A stretch of DNA of 64,000 nt from Nocardioides sp. LHD-245 (GCF_030929495.1 NZ_JAVFWN010000003.1:372001-436000); one strand, 5' to 3'. Positions 1-7,660 are shown, counted from the stretch's first letter. Numbers and translations are program-made. Notes: generated by a model from the letters alone, not told the origin.

Positions 1-174
1 GGCGGCCTGCTGCCGCAGCTGCCCGACCGGATCTTCCTCTTCCGGGGGCCGCTGCTGGACATGTGCGACGACGAGGAGGACCTCGCCGAGGAGGTTCGGA
101 TCACCGTGGTCCACGAGGTCGCCCACCACTTCGGGATCGACGACGCCCGGCTGCACGACCTCGGCTACGCCTGA
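1..174 (+). CDS. Zinc metallopeptidase family protein, C-terminal part (cut by window edge)
   Basis: The first 57 codons are open in frame 1 and end at TGA 172-174; the start lies outside the window. The stretch contains HEVAHHFGI followed by Asp-Asp, matching the HExxHxxGxxD zinc site of the small actinobacterial zincin-like peptidase family (PF06262 type). The acidic Asp-Asp-Glu-Glu run just before the site is also usual there. Members are about 110-150 residues, so roughly half of the protein is visible. The physiological substrate of this family is not established. The gene is convergent with the fluoride-channel gene that ends 7 nt away on the other strand. Confidence 0.75.
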   Translation, partial: GGLLPQLPDRIFLFRGPLLDMCDDEEDLAEEVRITVVHEVAHHFGIDDARLHDLGYA

Positions 175-181
175 CCCCCGG

Positions 182-517
182 CTACGCCTGCCCCCCGGCC
201 ACCCAGAACCCCGCCGCGCAGGCCGCCAGTCCGAGCACGATCGTGACGACGGCGTACGCCGTGCCACGGCGGGGCCCGAGGTCGCGCGCCTGCACCGCGA
301 GCGACGAGTACGTCGACAGGCCGCCGCAGAATCCCGTCCCGACCAGCGCGAAGGCCGAGCCGTCGACGGACCAGCCGACGCACGCACCCAGCACCAGGCT
401 CGCCACGGTGTTGGCGGTGAGTGTGCCGCGGTGCCAGGAGCCGTCGAAGCGCTGGCCCAGCGCGTAGCGCAGGGGAGCGCCGACGGCGGCCCCGAGCGCG
501 ACGAGGAGCACGGTCAT
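182..517 (-). CDS. crcB: Fluoride ion channel CrcB/FluC, second copy
   Basis: A 111-residue membrane protein of the Fluc family, which exports toxic fluoride as an antiparallel dimer. ATG at 517 is chosen because the channel fold starts there (MTVLLVALGAAVGAPLRYAL); the longer upstream reading has no family similarity. The conserved pore Asn is in the TANTVAS segment and the Ser/Thr track is in GGLSTYSSLA. Four hydrophobic segments are visible. It lies 19 nt downstream of a second crcB; paired genes in Gram-positive bacteria commonly encode the two halves of a heterodimer. No fluoride riboswitch could be recognised upstream. Confidence 0.88.
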   Translation of the reverse strand: MTVLLVALGAAVGAPLRYALGQRFDGSWHRGTLTANTVASLVLGACVGWSVDGSAFALVGTGFCGGLSTYSSLAVQARDLGPRRGTAYAVVTIVLGLAACAAGFWVAGGQA

Positions 518-536
518 GCGGCGGTCCGGCGGGGGC

Positions 537-935
537 TCACAGCTCGTCCTCCGCGGGCAGGGGAGGCGCGAGGAGGCCGACCAGGTTGACCGCCACCAGA
601 CAGGCGGCGAGGGTGCCGACGACATAGGCGAGCGCGAGCCCGGCGCGGCCGTCGGCGAGGAACGCCCGCGTCTGCTCGGAGGTGGCGGAGAAGGTCGTGT
701 ACCCGCCGAGCACGCCGGGGCCGAGCGCCGCGGCCCAGACCGCCGAGCGACGGGCCAGGGGGAGCAGGAGCAGCGCGGCGAGCAGGGTCGAACCCGAGAC
801 GTTGATCGCGAAGGTGGTCCAGGGGAACCCCGAGCCGTCGGCGACCAGCTCGGTCGCGGCGTAGCGGGCCACCGCGCCGACCGCGCCCCCCGCCGCCACG
901 GCCAGGAGCAGCCGGGGGAGCGGGGCAGGCGTCAT
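537..935 (-). CDS. crcB: Fluoride ion channel CrcB/FluC, first copy
   Basis: A 132-residue Fluc channel subunit with four hydrophobic helices, the FAINVSGS segment carrying the conserved Asn, and GGYTTFSA matching the G-G-x-[ST]-T-F-S pore motif. It starts by an ATGA overlap with the stop of the HATPase gene (933-935 against 932-934), so the two are probably translationally coupled. The other crcB copy follows after 19 nt. The pair is clearly diverged in sequence, so it is an old paralogous pair that probably forms a heterodimer and not a recent duplication. Confidence 0.88.
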   Translation of the reverse strand: MTPAPLPRLLLAVAAGGAVGAVARYAATELVADGSGFPWTTFAINVSGSTLLAALLLLPLARRSAVWAAALGPGVLGGYTTFSATSEQTRAFLADGRAGLALAYVVGTLAACLVAVNLVGLLAPPLPAEDEL

Positions 936-1918
936 GCCTGCAGACTAGGGCGCGCTCCGGAGCCGTTGCCGCTGCCCTGCCACGCGACCGGGGGCGCGCC
1001 CACGGCCTGGCGCCGGAACTCGCCGAGGAACCAGATCTGGAAGGACCGCTGCTCGGCGGTCCGGGGCGCGGTCAGCAGGCGCTGGGCGCGGGAGAACTCG
1101 TCGGCCGCGTCGAGAAGGTCGATCAAGCCGCCGATCTGTCGCGCCGCCTCCCGTGGCATCCGCAGCCGCAGGTCGATCGTGGCGCGGCCGTCGGCGTACG
1201 CCTTGTCGACCTGCTCGCGGCCCATGTTGGCCCGCAGCGGCCGCTCGAGGGCGTCGAAGTGCTCGGAGAGCACCTTCGCCAGGGGGTAGTCGTCCTCGTG
1301 GGCGAGGGCGAGCAGCCGGATCTCGCGACGCAGGTCGCGGTAGTGGCGCTGGAAGCGCCCGAAGGCGCCGATCGGCACGCCGTTGATCTGGACGCCGACC
1401 TCGCCCACCCGGGTGTGGTCGGCCTGGAGCGACGGCATGCTGTGCGTCTGTTGGTACGGCGCGCCCTCGGTCTCGGACAGCTCGGGAGCCGGCTCGAACC
1501 ACACCGCCTTGCCGTCCTCGTCGATCTCGGCCCCCCAGGCGACGGAGGCCCGCGAGACGATGTCGAGGCCGCGGCCGACGGTCGTCAGCGCGGCCAGCTG
1601 CTCCTCGTCGAGCTCGTCGAACGCGTCGAGGTCGAAGGCGTCGATGTCGAACCCGCCCGCCTGGGTCGACGGCTGCGGCGGGATGACGGAGGCGTCGTGG
1701 ACCTCGAACCGGGGGTGCTCGGCGGTGCCGTGCACCTGGAGCCGGATGGGAGCGGTGCCGTGCAGGACGGCGTTGGTGACCAGCTCGGACACCGCGAGCT
1801 CGGCGCAGTCGGCGAGGTCCTCACGACCGAGCTGACCGCAGGTCTGGACCACCCAGCGTCGTGCGTCGTGCACGATCCGTGGCCCGGGGGCCAGGTCCAG
1901 GGTCTGCCGGTGCTGCAC
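932..1918 (-). CDS. HATPase-domain protein (anti-sigma-kinase-like) with C-terminal helical domain
   Basis: A 328-residue protein. Residues about 10-150 form a GHKL ATPase domain of the RsbW/SpoIIAB type: the N-box is SELVTNAVLHG and the G1 box is GRGLDIVSRASVAWG. An acidic Asp/Phe/Leu-rich insert lies between them. The second half is Arg/Glu-rich and probably helical, with no domain I can name. GTG at 1918 is preceded by GGAAGG at 7 nt spacing. RsbW-like proteins bind ATP and sigma factors or anti-anti-sigma factors; no partner is encoded next to this one. It leads an operon with the two fluoride channels and is divergent from ndh across 228 bp, where I see no confident promoter boxes. Confidence 0.7.
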   Translation of the reverse strand: MQHRQTLDLAPGPRIVHDARRWVVQTCGQLGREDLADCAELAVSELVTNAVLHGTAPIRLQVHGTAEHPRFEVHDASVIPPQPSTQAGGFDIDAFDLDAFDELDEEQLAALTTVGRGLDIVSRASVAWGAEIDEDGKAVWFEPAPELSETEGAPYQQTHSMPSLQADHTRVGEVGVQINGVPIGAFGRFQRHYRDLRREIRLLALAHEDDYPLAKVLSEHFDALERPLRANMGREQVDKAYADGRATIDLRLRMPREAARQIGGLIDLLDAADEFSRAQRLLTAPRTAEQRSFQIWFLGEFRRQAVGAPPVAWQGSGNGSGARPSLQA

Positions 1919-2146
1919 GGAGGAACCTTCCGGGGGTCTCGTCCGGTCGATGAAGGTGGCGATCCCGGGTGCGATACCCCGCCCGGGACACCACTAAACC
2001 AACCGTGTCCGGGATGTTTGGTGACGGTCCGACACGCGTGTGACCGAGCAGACCGCGACGTCGGGTTGGGGGTCGTGCGACGGAGACGGAAGAATGAACG
2101 GCAGCGACGTCATCGTGTCGTCACCACAGGTGTCCAGGAGGAAGCC

Positions 2147-3634
2147 ATGGCAGCAGGCGATACTCAACCCGAACTGCCCGACCGCATCATCGTCCCCCGT
2201 TCGGACCGTCACCAGGTCGTCGTCATCGGCTCCGGCTTCGGTGGCCTCTTCGGCACCAAGCAGCTCCGCAAGGCCGACGTCGACGTCACGATGATCGCGA
2301 AGACGACCCACCACCTCTTCCAGCCGCTGCTCTACCAGGTGGCGACCGGCATCCTCTCCGAGGGTGAGATCGCACCACCCACCCGCGAGGTCCTCGCCAA
2401 CCAGAAGAACGCCCAGGTCCTGCTCGGCGAGGTCACCACGATCGACCTCGAGAACCGCCAGGTGATCTCCCACGTCCTGGGCCGCGAGCTCGTGACGCCG
2501 TACGACTCCCTCATCGTGGCCGCCGGCGCGGGCCAGTCCTACTTCGGCAATGACCACTTCGCCGAGTTCGCGCCCGGCATGAAGAGCGTCGACGACGCCC
2601 TCGAGCTGCGCGGCCGGATCTTCGGCGCGTTCGAGATGGCCGAGCTCGCCGCCTCGCGCGGCGAGGACGTCGACCACCTGCTGACCTTCGTCGTCGTCGG
2701 CGCCGGCCCGACCGGTGTGGAGATGGCCGGCCAGATCGCCGAGCTCGCCCACCGCACGCTGACCCGCGACTTCCGGGCGATCTCGACGCGCCACGCGCGC
2801 GTGATCCTGGTCGACGCGGCGCCCCAGGTGCTGCCGCCGTTCGGGGCCAAGCTCGGCAAGTGGACCCAGGAGAAGCTCGAGAAGCTCGGCGTCGAGGTCA
2901 TGCTCGGCGCACTGGTCTCGCAGGTCGACGAGCGCGGCCTGACCGTGAAGTACAAGGACGGCAGCGAGGAGCGGGTCGAGGCGGTCGCCAAGGTCTGGGC
3001 CGCCGGTGTCCAGGCCAACCCGCTCGGCAAGCAGCTCTCCGCGCAGACCGGCGCCCCGCTCGACCGCGCCGGCCGGATCTCGGTCAACCCCGACCTCACC
3101 CTCCCGGGCTACCCCGAGGTGTTCGTGGTCGGCGACATGATCTCGCTCGACAACCTCCCGGGCGTCGCGCAGGTCGCGATCCAGGGGGCGAAGTACGCCG
3201 CCAAGGAGATCGAGGGTCGCCTCGACGGCAAGCCCGCGCAGCCGCCCTTCAAGTACTTCGACAAGGGCTCGATGGCCATCATCAGCCGCTTCCGGGCGGT
3301 CGCGATGGTCGGCCAGCTCCGGATCACCGGCATCCTCGCCTGGCTGATGTGGCTGGTGGTCCATCTCTTCTACCTCACCGGCTTCAAGAACCGGGTGACC
3401 GCCGTCCTGCGCTGGGCGGTCTCGTTCCTGGGCAGGGGACGCTCGGAGCGGACCTCGACCGAGCAGCAGATCTTCGCCCGGGTGGCGCTCCAGCGCCTCG
3501 CCCGCGGTGCGACGGACCTGGTCTCCCAGCCCGGCGAGTACGACGAGGCGCAGCGCCGCGCGGAGCTCGAGGCCCAGGCGGCCGAGGAGGCCCGGCTGAG
3601 CGACGAGAACAAGCGGGGCGTGAAGGTTGGCTGA
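2147..3634 (+). CDS. ndh: Type II NADH dehydrogenase (NDH-2), FAD-dependent
   Basis: A 495-residue single-subunit NADH:quinone oxidoreductase that passes electrons to menaquinone without pumping protons. The FAD-binding Rossmann motif is VVVIGSGFGGLFG near residue 25 and the NADH-binding motif is FVVVGAGPTGVEMAG near residue 185. The VFVVGDM segment is the second FAD contact. A hydrophobic C-terminal segment (LAWLMWLVVHLFYLTGF) probably anchors it to the membrane. ATG at 2147 is chosen because AGGAGG lies at 2136-2141, 5 nt away; the open frame upstream of it has no similarity. The tail after the anchor is rich in Glu, Ala and Arg. Monocistronic, followed by a hairpin. Confidence 0.93.
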   Translation: MAAGDTQPELPDRIIVPRSDRHQVVVIGSGFGGLFGTKQLRKADVDVTMIAKTTHHLFQPLLYQVATGILSEGEIAPPTREVLANQKNAQVLLGEVTTIDLENRQVISHVLGRELVTPYDSLIVAAGAGQSYFGNDHFAEFAPGMKSVDDALELRGRIFGAFEMAELAASRGEDVDHLLTFVVVGAGPTGVEMAGQIAELAHRTLTRDFRAISTRHARVILVDAAPQVLPPFGAKLGKWTQEKLEKLGVEVMLGALVSQVDERGLTVKYKDGSEERVEAVAKVWAAGVQANPLGKQLSAQTGAPLDRAGRISVNPDLTLPGYPEVFVVGDMISLDNLPGVAQVAIQGAKYAAKEIEGRLDGKPAQPPFKYFDKGSMAIISRFRAVAMVGQLRITGILAWLMWLVVHLFYLTGFKNRVTAVLRWAVSFLGRGRSERTSTEQQIFARVALQRLARGATDLVSQPGEYDEAQRRAELEAQAAEEARLSDENKRGVKVG

Positions 3635-3645
3635 GCCGGCTGCAT

Positions 3646-3669
3646 GAATCCCCGGTCAGCCGGGGATTC
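3646..3669 (+). terminator. Hairpin terminator after ndh
   Basis: GAATCCCCGG, a TCAG loop, then CCGGGGATTC: a perfect 10-bp stem 12 nt after the ndh stop. No U-run follows, which is common for actinobacterial terminators. Confidence 0.6.
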
Positions 3670-3736
3670 CTGCACTTGTTGGGGGTTGCAACCCCCAACA
3701 AGTGCAGGAGATGCCTGACAAGTCCCCATGTCAGGC
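3668..3736. repeat. 42-bp perfect palindrome plus a second hairpin between convergent genes
   Basis: Positions 3668-3709 are a perfect palindrome centred on TTGCAA (21-bp arms, including CAACAAGTGCAGG). Next to it, GCCTGACA (3713-3720) and TGTCAGGC (3729-3736) form a stem with an 8-nt loop that overlaps the stop codon of the thioesterase gene. With the ndh hairpin this makes three consecutive inverted repeats in 91 bp, probably a bidirectional terminator. A perfect 42-bp palindrome is longer than a terminator needs. Confidence 0.7.
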
Positions 3737-4369
3737 CCCTCGCTCGCGGATCGCGCGCGGCAGGATGAACACGCCCTCGGCCTCGGCGGTCGCGCCGTCG
3801 GGGCCGATCAGGTGCGCCCGGGCCCAGGTCTTGACGCCCTCCTCGCGGTCGATCCAGGCCTCCGCGCGCAGGTCGCCGAGCGGCGTACCCCGGCGGTAGA
3901 CGACCGTCAGCGTGCCGGTCATCCCCGGCCGGCCCGCCGCCCCGACGGCGTGGCCGAGGATCTGGTCGAGGAGCAGCGACACCACGCCGCCGTGGACCAG
4001 GCCGGGCGGTCCCTCGTACGCCGCGCCGCAGCGGAACTCCGTCGTGGCCCGGCCGCTGGGATCGCTGGCGACCTCCAGCGGGGGTGCGATCGGGTTGCGC
4101 AGCCCGATGACCGGGTTGCCCCAGGGGCGCCGCCGCCCCTCGGTGAGGTGCTCCTCGCCGAGGGTGCGGGTCCGGCGTACCTTGCGCAGGCGGGCGACCG
4201 CTGCCTCGACATCGGCCTGCGCGGCGCGCACCTCGTCCTCGTCGACGTCCGACATCACGCAGAGGTCGACCAGCTCCCGCGCGGCCGCGGCGAGCGGGCG
4301 CCAGGTCGCGGCCTGCCGCTCGATCTCGGCCGCCGGCGTCACGTCGGAGTCGGGCAGGTGCCAGTTCAT
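3731..4369 (-). CDS. PaaI-type hotdog thioesterase
   Basis: A 212-residue protein with a hotdog thioesterase domain over about residues 85-205. The GPPGLVHGGVVSLLLDQ segment matches the HGG(x)4-6[DE] active-site pattern of PaaI-family acyl-CoA thioesterases. The first 80 residues are an Arg/Ala-rich helical extension (residues 20-70) seen in some actinobacterial members. ATG at 4369 is used because a TACTCT -10 box ends 7 nt before it, predicting a leaderless mRNA. The acyl-CoA substrate is unknown, but a KstR-like operator over its promoter suggests steroid or lipid catabolism. Confidence 0.75.
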   Translation of the reverse strand: MNWHLPDSDVTPAAEIERQAATWRPLAAAARELVDLCVMSDVDEDEVRAAQADVEAAVARLRKVRRTRTLGEEHLTEGRRRPWGNPVIGLRNPIAPPLEVASDPSGRATTEFRCGAAYEGPPGLVHGGVVSLLLDQILGHAVGAAGRPGMTGTLTVVYRRGTPLGDLRAEAWIDREEGVKTWARAHLIGPDGATAEAEGVFILPRAIRERGA

Positions 4370-4376
4370 GCCCGCT

Positions 4377-4394
4377 AGAGTAGAACACGTTCTC
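4377..4394 (-). promoter_or_regulatory. -10 box overlapping a KstR-like operator
   Basis: On the minus strand TACTCT (4377-4382) lies 7 nt before the thioesterase ATG. It overlaps TAGAACACGTTCTC (4381-4394), which fits the KstR steroid-regulator consensus TnnAACnnGTTnnA at all fixed positions except the last (A to C). A repressor bound here would cover the -10 element. The 73-bp gap is shared with the divergent GNAT gene. Confidence 0.5.
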
Positions 4395-4442
4395 GTTTCC
4401 GGCTCCGGGAAACCCGTTGACCCGCAGTGATGGGATGGGGAC

Positions 4443-4976
4443 ATGACCGCGCTCGTCGACCCCGCCCTCTCCCGCTGGCAGCCTTGGGCCGCGATGGTGG
4501 AGGACTTCGGCGGACCGGAGCAGATGCACGGCTCCGGCTACTGGCATCTCGACGGCGACCCGGTGCCCACCCGCGCCGGCTGCGCCGCGTTCGTGACCAT
4601 GACCGAGGCGACCTCGACCGCCGACGTCGACGGCACCCGGGTGCCGTCGACGTACTTCTGGATCGCGGCGGAGGACGGCGACCCCGACGACGACCTGGTC
4701 GGATTCCTGCATCTGCGCCACACGCTCAACGCGTGGCTCTTCGAGCAGGGCGGTCACATCGGCTACTCCGTGCGGCCGGGCGCCCGCAGGCGCGGGCACG
4801 CCGTACGCGCCCTCGCGCTCGGCGTCCACGCGGCGGGCCGGCTCGGGATCGACCGAGTGCTGGTCACCTGCGACCTCGACAACGAGGCGTCCCGGCGCAC
4901 CATCGAGGCCGGGGGCGGGCAGCTCGAGGACGAGCGGGAGGGCCGGTTGCGTTTCTGGATCCCTACGGCCGGCTGA
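4443..4976 (+). CDS. GNAT-family N-acetyltransferase
   Basis: A 177-residue single-domain GNAT. Motif A is the GGHIGYSVRPGARRRGHAVRAL segment around residues 105-125, where R-x-x-G-x-A binds the acetyl-CoA pyrophosphate. A DLDNEASRRTIEAGGG stretch follows, as is typical after motif A (N-x-A-S-x-[RK]-x-[IL]-E). The acceptor amine cannot be told from sequence. Its 3' end overlaps the convergent membrane-protein gene by 14 nt. It shares its upstream gap with the thioesterase. Confidence 0.8.
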   Translation: MTALVDPALSRWQPWAAMVEDFGGPEQMHGSGYWHLDGDPVPTRAGCAAFVTMTEATSTADVDGTRVPSTYFWIAAEDGDPDDDLVGFLHLRHTLNAWLFEQGGHIGYSVRPGARRRGHAVRALALGVHAAGRLGIDRVLVTCDLDNEASRRTIEAGGGQLEDEREGRLRFWIPTAG

Positions 4977-5967
4977 CCGGCTCGTCCGGCTCCCCGGCCG
5001 GACCGGGCCGCAGACCGGGCCGCAGGCGATAGAGCACGGTTGTGAACCAGTGCGGATCGACCATCGACCGGGTGATCACCACCAGGGGCAGCCCCTCCCG
5101 CTCGATCAGCACCGTCCAGCGCCGGTCGCTCGGCTCGCCCACGATCGCGACCGGCGTGTACGGGCTGCCCACGTCGACGATCTCGGTCTGCCCGTTGCGC
5201 CGGATGCTGAGCTGGCCGCGCCGGATCGCGAGCTCGGTGGTCGTGCACCCGGCGCGCACCGCCCAGACCACGAGCAGCAGGAAGCCGAGGATGCCCGCCG
5301 TCCCGATCGTCGCGGACGTCGGCTCCCGGACCGCGGCGTACGACGCGGCGGCGGTCGCCGCGAGGACGGCGAGCAGCGCCCAGGAGAGCGCCCGCCGGAT
5401 CCCGCCGCGGACCGGGAACTGCGCGTCCGTGCTGGCGTTGAGCGCGGTCAGGTTGTCCTCGGGCTCGGTCCATCGGCCGTGCTTGACCTCGGGGGTGGCG
5501 GGCGCCCGCGGTGGCGGCGTCGGTCGGACCGGGGCGGGCGCGGGAGCCGCCTCCTCCGGCGGCGACGCCGGCGCTGACGCCGGAGCCGCGGCGACCGCCT
5601 GCGGTGGCCGCGGCTGCTTCGGCAGGTCGGCGCGCAGCGCCTCGACCACGGACCGGCCGAGGTCGGTGCTGTCCAGGCGGCCGGCCCGGGCGATCCGGGA
5701 CGGCGGTTCGGGCGGCGCGTCGACGCCGAGAGCCTCGAGGACCGCGCGGCCGGCCCGGGTGGAGTCGGCTCGGATGGAGTCGGCTCCGGTGGGCGCCGGA
5801 GCGGGGGAGGTGCTCGCCGACGCGGTCGGCCGCGGGGCGGGGGTGGGAGCGAGGCCGCCGCCCCGGGGCGCGCCGACTACCCGGGCGTCGCGGGCATAGG
5901 TGGCCCGCTTGTTCAGCCAGGCTCGGATGCTCTCGGTGTCCGTACCGAACTCGTCATTGCTCCCCAC
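4963..5967 (-). CDS. Pro/Ala-rich membrane protein with C-terminal two-helix/beta domain (paralogue A)
   Basis: A 334-residue protein of unknown function. Residues 1-30 are charged, about 35-170 are low-complexity Pro/Ala/Ser, two membrane helices lie at about 193-212 and 221-239, and a cytoplasmic beta-rich domain of about 90 residues ends the protein. That domain ends with VVITRSMVD, matching VVIDARMVD and FVIDGSMVD in the two proteins at 27.9-32.3 kb. The domain may be PH-like (bacterial PH family), which is an inference from layout. GTG at 5967 is chosen because GAGAGGA precedes it. It is transcribed alone, divergent from fur. Confidence 0.6.
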   Translation of the reverse strand: MGSNDEFGTDTESIRAWLNKRATYARDARVVGAPRGGGLAPTPAPRPTASASTSPAPAPTGADSIRADSTRAGRAVLEALGVDAPPEPPSRIARAGRLDSTDLGRSVVEALRADLPKQPRPPQAVAAAPASAPASPPEEAAPAPAPVRPTPPPRAPATPEVKHGRWTEPEDNLTALNASTDAQFPVRGGIRRALSWALLAVLAATAAASYAAVREPTSATIGTAGILGFLLLVVWAVRAGCTTTELAIRRGQLSIRRNGQTEIVDVGSPYTPVAIVGEPSDRRWTVLIEREGLPLVVITRSMVDPHWFTTVLYRLRPGLRPGPAGEPDEPVSRP

Positions 5968-6095
5968 GAGCGAGTCCTCTCTGTTCCCTCCGCCGGTCAG
6001 GCTACTCCCCGCGGATCGGGCCCGTCGCCGGTTCGGCGGTCCCGTCCGGGTGGTCCGAACGGACCAGGGCCGCCTGGTCCTGATTGTCCGGGCGG

Positions 6096-6115
6096 TAGAT
6101 TGAGAGCGATTCCCA
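6096..6115 (+). promoter_or_regulatory. fur promoter -10 box and possible autoregulatory operator
   Basis: TAGATT (6096-6101) is a good -10 element placing +1 near 6108, giving a 5' leader of about 37 nt. TGAGAGCGATTCCCA (6101-6115) lies over the start site and matches the actinobacterial Zur box TGAAAATGATTTTCA at 10 of 15 positions. The match is weak; the position is what makes it a candidate. Confidence 0.35.
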
Positions 6116-6144
6116 GTCCGATGGCAGTCTCCCCAGGAGGTCCG

Positions 6145-6558
6145 GTGTCCGACACCCGCCCCGCCGTGCTCCGGCCGACCCGGCAGCGCCGGGCGATCAC
6201 CGATGCCCTGGCCCAGGCAGCCGACTTCCAGAGCGCGCAGGAGATCCACGACAGCCTGCGGCGTACGGGCGACAAGGTCGGCCTCGCCACCGTCTACCGG
6301 ACCCTGCAGGCCATGGCCGAGGTGGGCGACGTCGACGTACGCCACAACCCCGCCGGCGAGGCGACGTACCGCCAGTGCAGCGACTCGCACCATCACCATC
6401 TCGTGTGCCGCTCCTGCGGCCGCACGGTCGAGATCACCGGTTCCGCCGTGGAGCGGTGGGCGCGGTCCATCGCCGACGAGCACGGGTTCACCGAGGTCAG
6501 CCACACCGTCGAGCTGGTCGGACTGTGCGCCGACTGCGCCCGACAGCGCTCGGAGTAG
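6145..6558 (+). CDS. Fur-family metalloregulator, Zur-like
   Basis: A 137-residue Fur-family repressor. The winged helix covers residues 10-80, including the family segment LATVYRTLQAMAEVG. The dimerisation/metal domain has CRSC (C88, C91) and CADC (C128, C131), the two CxxC pairs of the structural zinc site, plus a SHHHHL cluster (H82-H85) for regulatory metal. Length and motifs fit FurB/Zur better than Fur or PerR, but this is not certain. GTG at 6145 follows AGGAGG (6135-6140); an in-frame ATG at 6121 is the alternative. Its stop codon overlaps the 3' end of the opposite-strand tRNA-Lys. Confidence 0.85.
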   Translation: MSDTRPAVLRPTRQRRAITDALAQAADFQSAQEIHDSLRRTGDKVGLATVYRTLQAMAEVGDVDVRHNPAGEATYRQCSDSHHHHLVCRSCGRTVEITGSAVERWARSIADEHGFTEVSHTVELVGLCADCARQRSE

Positions 6559-6628
6559 GCCGTGCGGGGCTCGAACCCGCGACACTCGGATTAAAAGTCC
6601 GGTGCTCTACCAACTGAGCTAACGGCCC
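6556..6628 (-). tRNA. tRNA-Lys (anticodon UUU)
   Basis: The reverse complement folds as a 73-nt cloverleaf. The 7-bp acceptor stem starts GGGCCGT with one G-U at the end, the D arm is GCTC/GAGC, the anticodon loop is CTTTTAA, and the T arm is GCGGG-TTCGAGC-CCCGC. The anticodon stem has a mismatch at its top pair (27-43). CCA is not encoded. The last 3 nt coincide with the TAG stop of the convergent fur gene. Confidence 0.95.
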
Positions 6629-7131
6629 GGACCGAGCCTAGTGGGCGGTCCGGACGCCGTCGCGATCGCCCGGGGCCGCGCACGCGTGACGCGCCCGCGG
6701 AACAGCGGCGGCAGGTAGCGCAGCACCAGGGCCGACCAGACCGCATGAGTGATCAGCGGGGCCTGGAGAACCGCCGGCGCCCGGGCCCCGACGCCGCCGG
6801 GCGTGACGGCGCTGTTCAACCGGGTCCTCGCGTACGTCGACCGGCTCGGCTGAGCCCGCCCGAGCCGTTCTCCGGGCCGTCACACGTGTGTTGCAGAACC
6901 TTCACGGGCGGTCCGAAGTTCGTGGCGCTCGAGAGGTTCCGCTGTCGGCCCGGATTGGTAGGGTCGATGCCGCAGCGACTGCAGTTCTCGAAGGTGAACG
7001 CCTGCGGAGTCTGTGGCCGACGGCGCATCTGGTTGGTGGTGTTGCATCACGGTCGGAGCGACGTGTCATCGCAGCCGCTGCGGGCCGTCGAGGTGGCGGC
7101 TCTCGCCCCGATACGAGGAGTTACGAGCAAC
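6629..7131. other. 503-bp gap: cold-shock leader, no convincing gene
   Basis: Contains a 34-codon frame at 6749-6853 (GTG to TGA) ending AYVDRLG, possibly the worn C-terminus of a lost gene but too short to assign. It also holds a 10-bp palindrome CACACGTGTG at 6881-6890 and a TAGGGT -10-like box at 6959-6964. If that box is used, the cold-shock gene has a leader of about 160 nt, which is usual for csp mRNAs that refold with temperature. No other feature is seen. Confidence 0.4.
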
Positions 7132-7335
7132 ATGGCTCAGGGCACCGTCAAGTGGTTCAGCGCCGAGAAGGGCTTCGGCTTCATCGAGCAGGAGGGTGGC
7201 GGCGACGACGTCTTCGTCCACTACTCGGCGATCCAGTCCCAGGGCTACAAGTCCCTGGAGGACAACCAGAAGGTCGAGTTCGACGTGACCCAGGGCCCGA
7301 AGGGCCCGCAGGCCGAGAACGTCCGTCCTCTCTGA
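7132..7335 (+). CDS. Cold-shock protein, CspA family
   Basis: A 67-residue single cold-shock domain that binds single-stranded RNA/DNA and melts RNA structure. RNP1 is KGFGFIEQ and RNP2 is DVFVHYSAI, both intact; the start MAQGTVKWF is canonical. GAGGAG at 7115-7120 precedes the ATG by 11 nt. The long upstream untranslated region and the strong terminator downstream make it a monocistronic, probably highly expressed gene. Confidence 0.97.
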   Translation: MAQGTVKWFSAEKGFGFIEQEGGGDDVFVHYSAIQSQGYKSLEDNQKVEFDVTQGPKGPQAENVRPL

Positions 7336-7360
7336 CCCGTTCCGAGGAGACCTCGTCCTC

Positions 7361-7400
7361 CGTGGGACCCCGCCGGCCGGCGGGGTCCCACGGCGGTTTT
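7361..7400 (+). terminator. Strong intrinsic terminator of the cold-shock gene
   Basis: A perfect 32-bp palindrome (7361-7392; arms CGTGGGACCCCGCCGG) is followed by GCGG and TTTT at 7397-7400, 25 nt after the stop codon. Confidence 0.9.
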
Positions 7401-7501
7401 CGTCCGGTCGAATTTTTCCGCAACTTTTGGGTTTGTCGGGGCCGCGGCGGGGGATCATGGTGTCGGAAGACCGCGCTGTGCTCGGCTCGAGGAGGGGAAG
7501 G

Positions 7502-7648
7502 ATGGCCGATCAGTTCGACGTCACCCTCGAGGACGGCGAGCTCCTCACGGAGGTCGAGCTGACCACCAACCTGATCATCGCCGCCAGCGCCAGCGACGAC
7601 CGGCTCTCGGTCGAGGAGATCGACCGCATTCTCGGCGTACTGCACTAG
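7502..7648 (+). CDS. Small acidic protein, 48 residues, unknown
   Basis: A short protein, MADQFDVTLEDGELL at the start and VEEIDRILGVLH at the end, with an excellent ribosome site (AGGAGGGG about 5 nt upstream). Net charge is strongly negative and the second half looks like an amphipathic helix. I do not recognise a domain. Codon use is biased like its neighbours (third positions nearly all G or C), supporting a real gene. A TTTTT run follows the stop, then a dispersed repeat copy. An earlier in-frame ATG at 7457 is less likely because it lacks a ribosome site. Confidence 0.65.
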   Translation: MADQFDVTLEDGELLTEVELTTNLIIAASASDDRLSVEEIDRILGVLH

Positions 7649-7660
7649 TTTTTGTCTGCG

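Noticed and set aside
182..935. Two crcB genes as an assembly duplication
   Set aside because: The proteins differ throughout; they are diverged paralogues in the common heterodimer arrangement.
182..1918. Fluoride riboswitch upstream of the crcB genes
   Set aside because: The crcB genes are internal to an operon behind the HATPase gene and no GG-start/CCTCC-like riboswitch core was recognised.
1259..2146. Long open frame continuous with ndh on the plus strand
   Set aside because: It is antisense to the HATPase gene, lacks family similarity, and AGGAGG at 2136-2141 fixes the ndh start at 2147.
6619..6819. 66-codon minus-strand frame beside tRNA-Lys
   Set aside because: No ribosome site, no recognisable domain, and it overlaps the tRNA end. 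It is more likely chance in GC-rich sequence.
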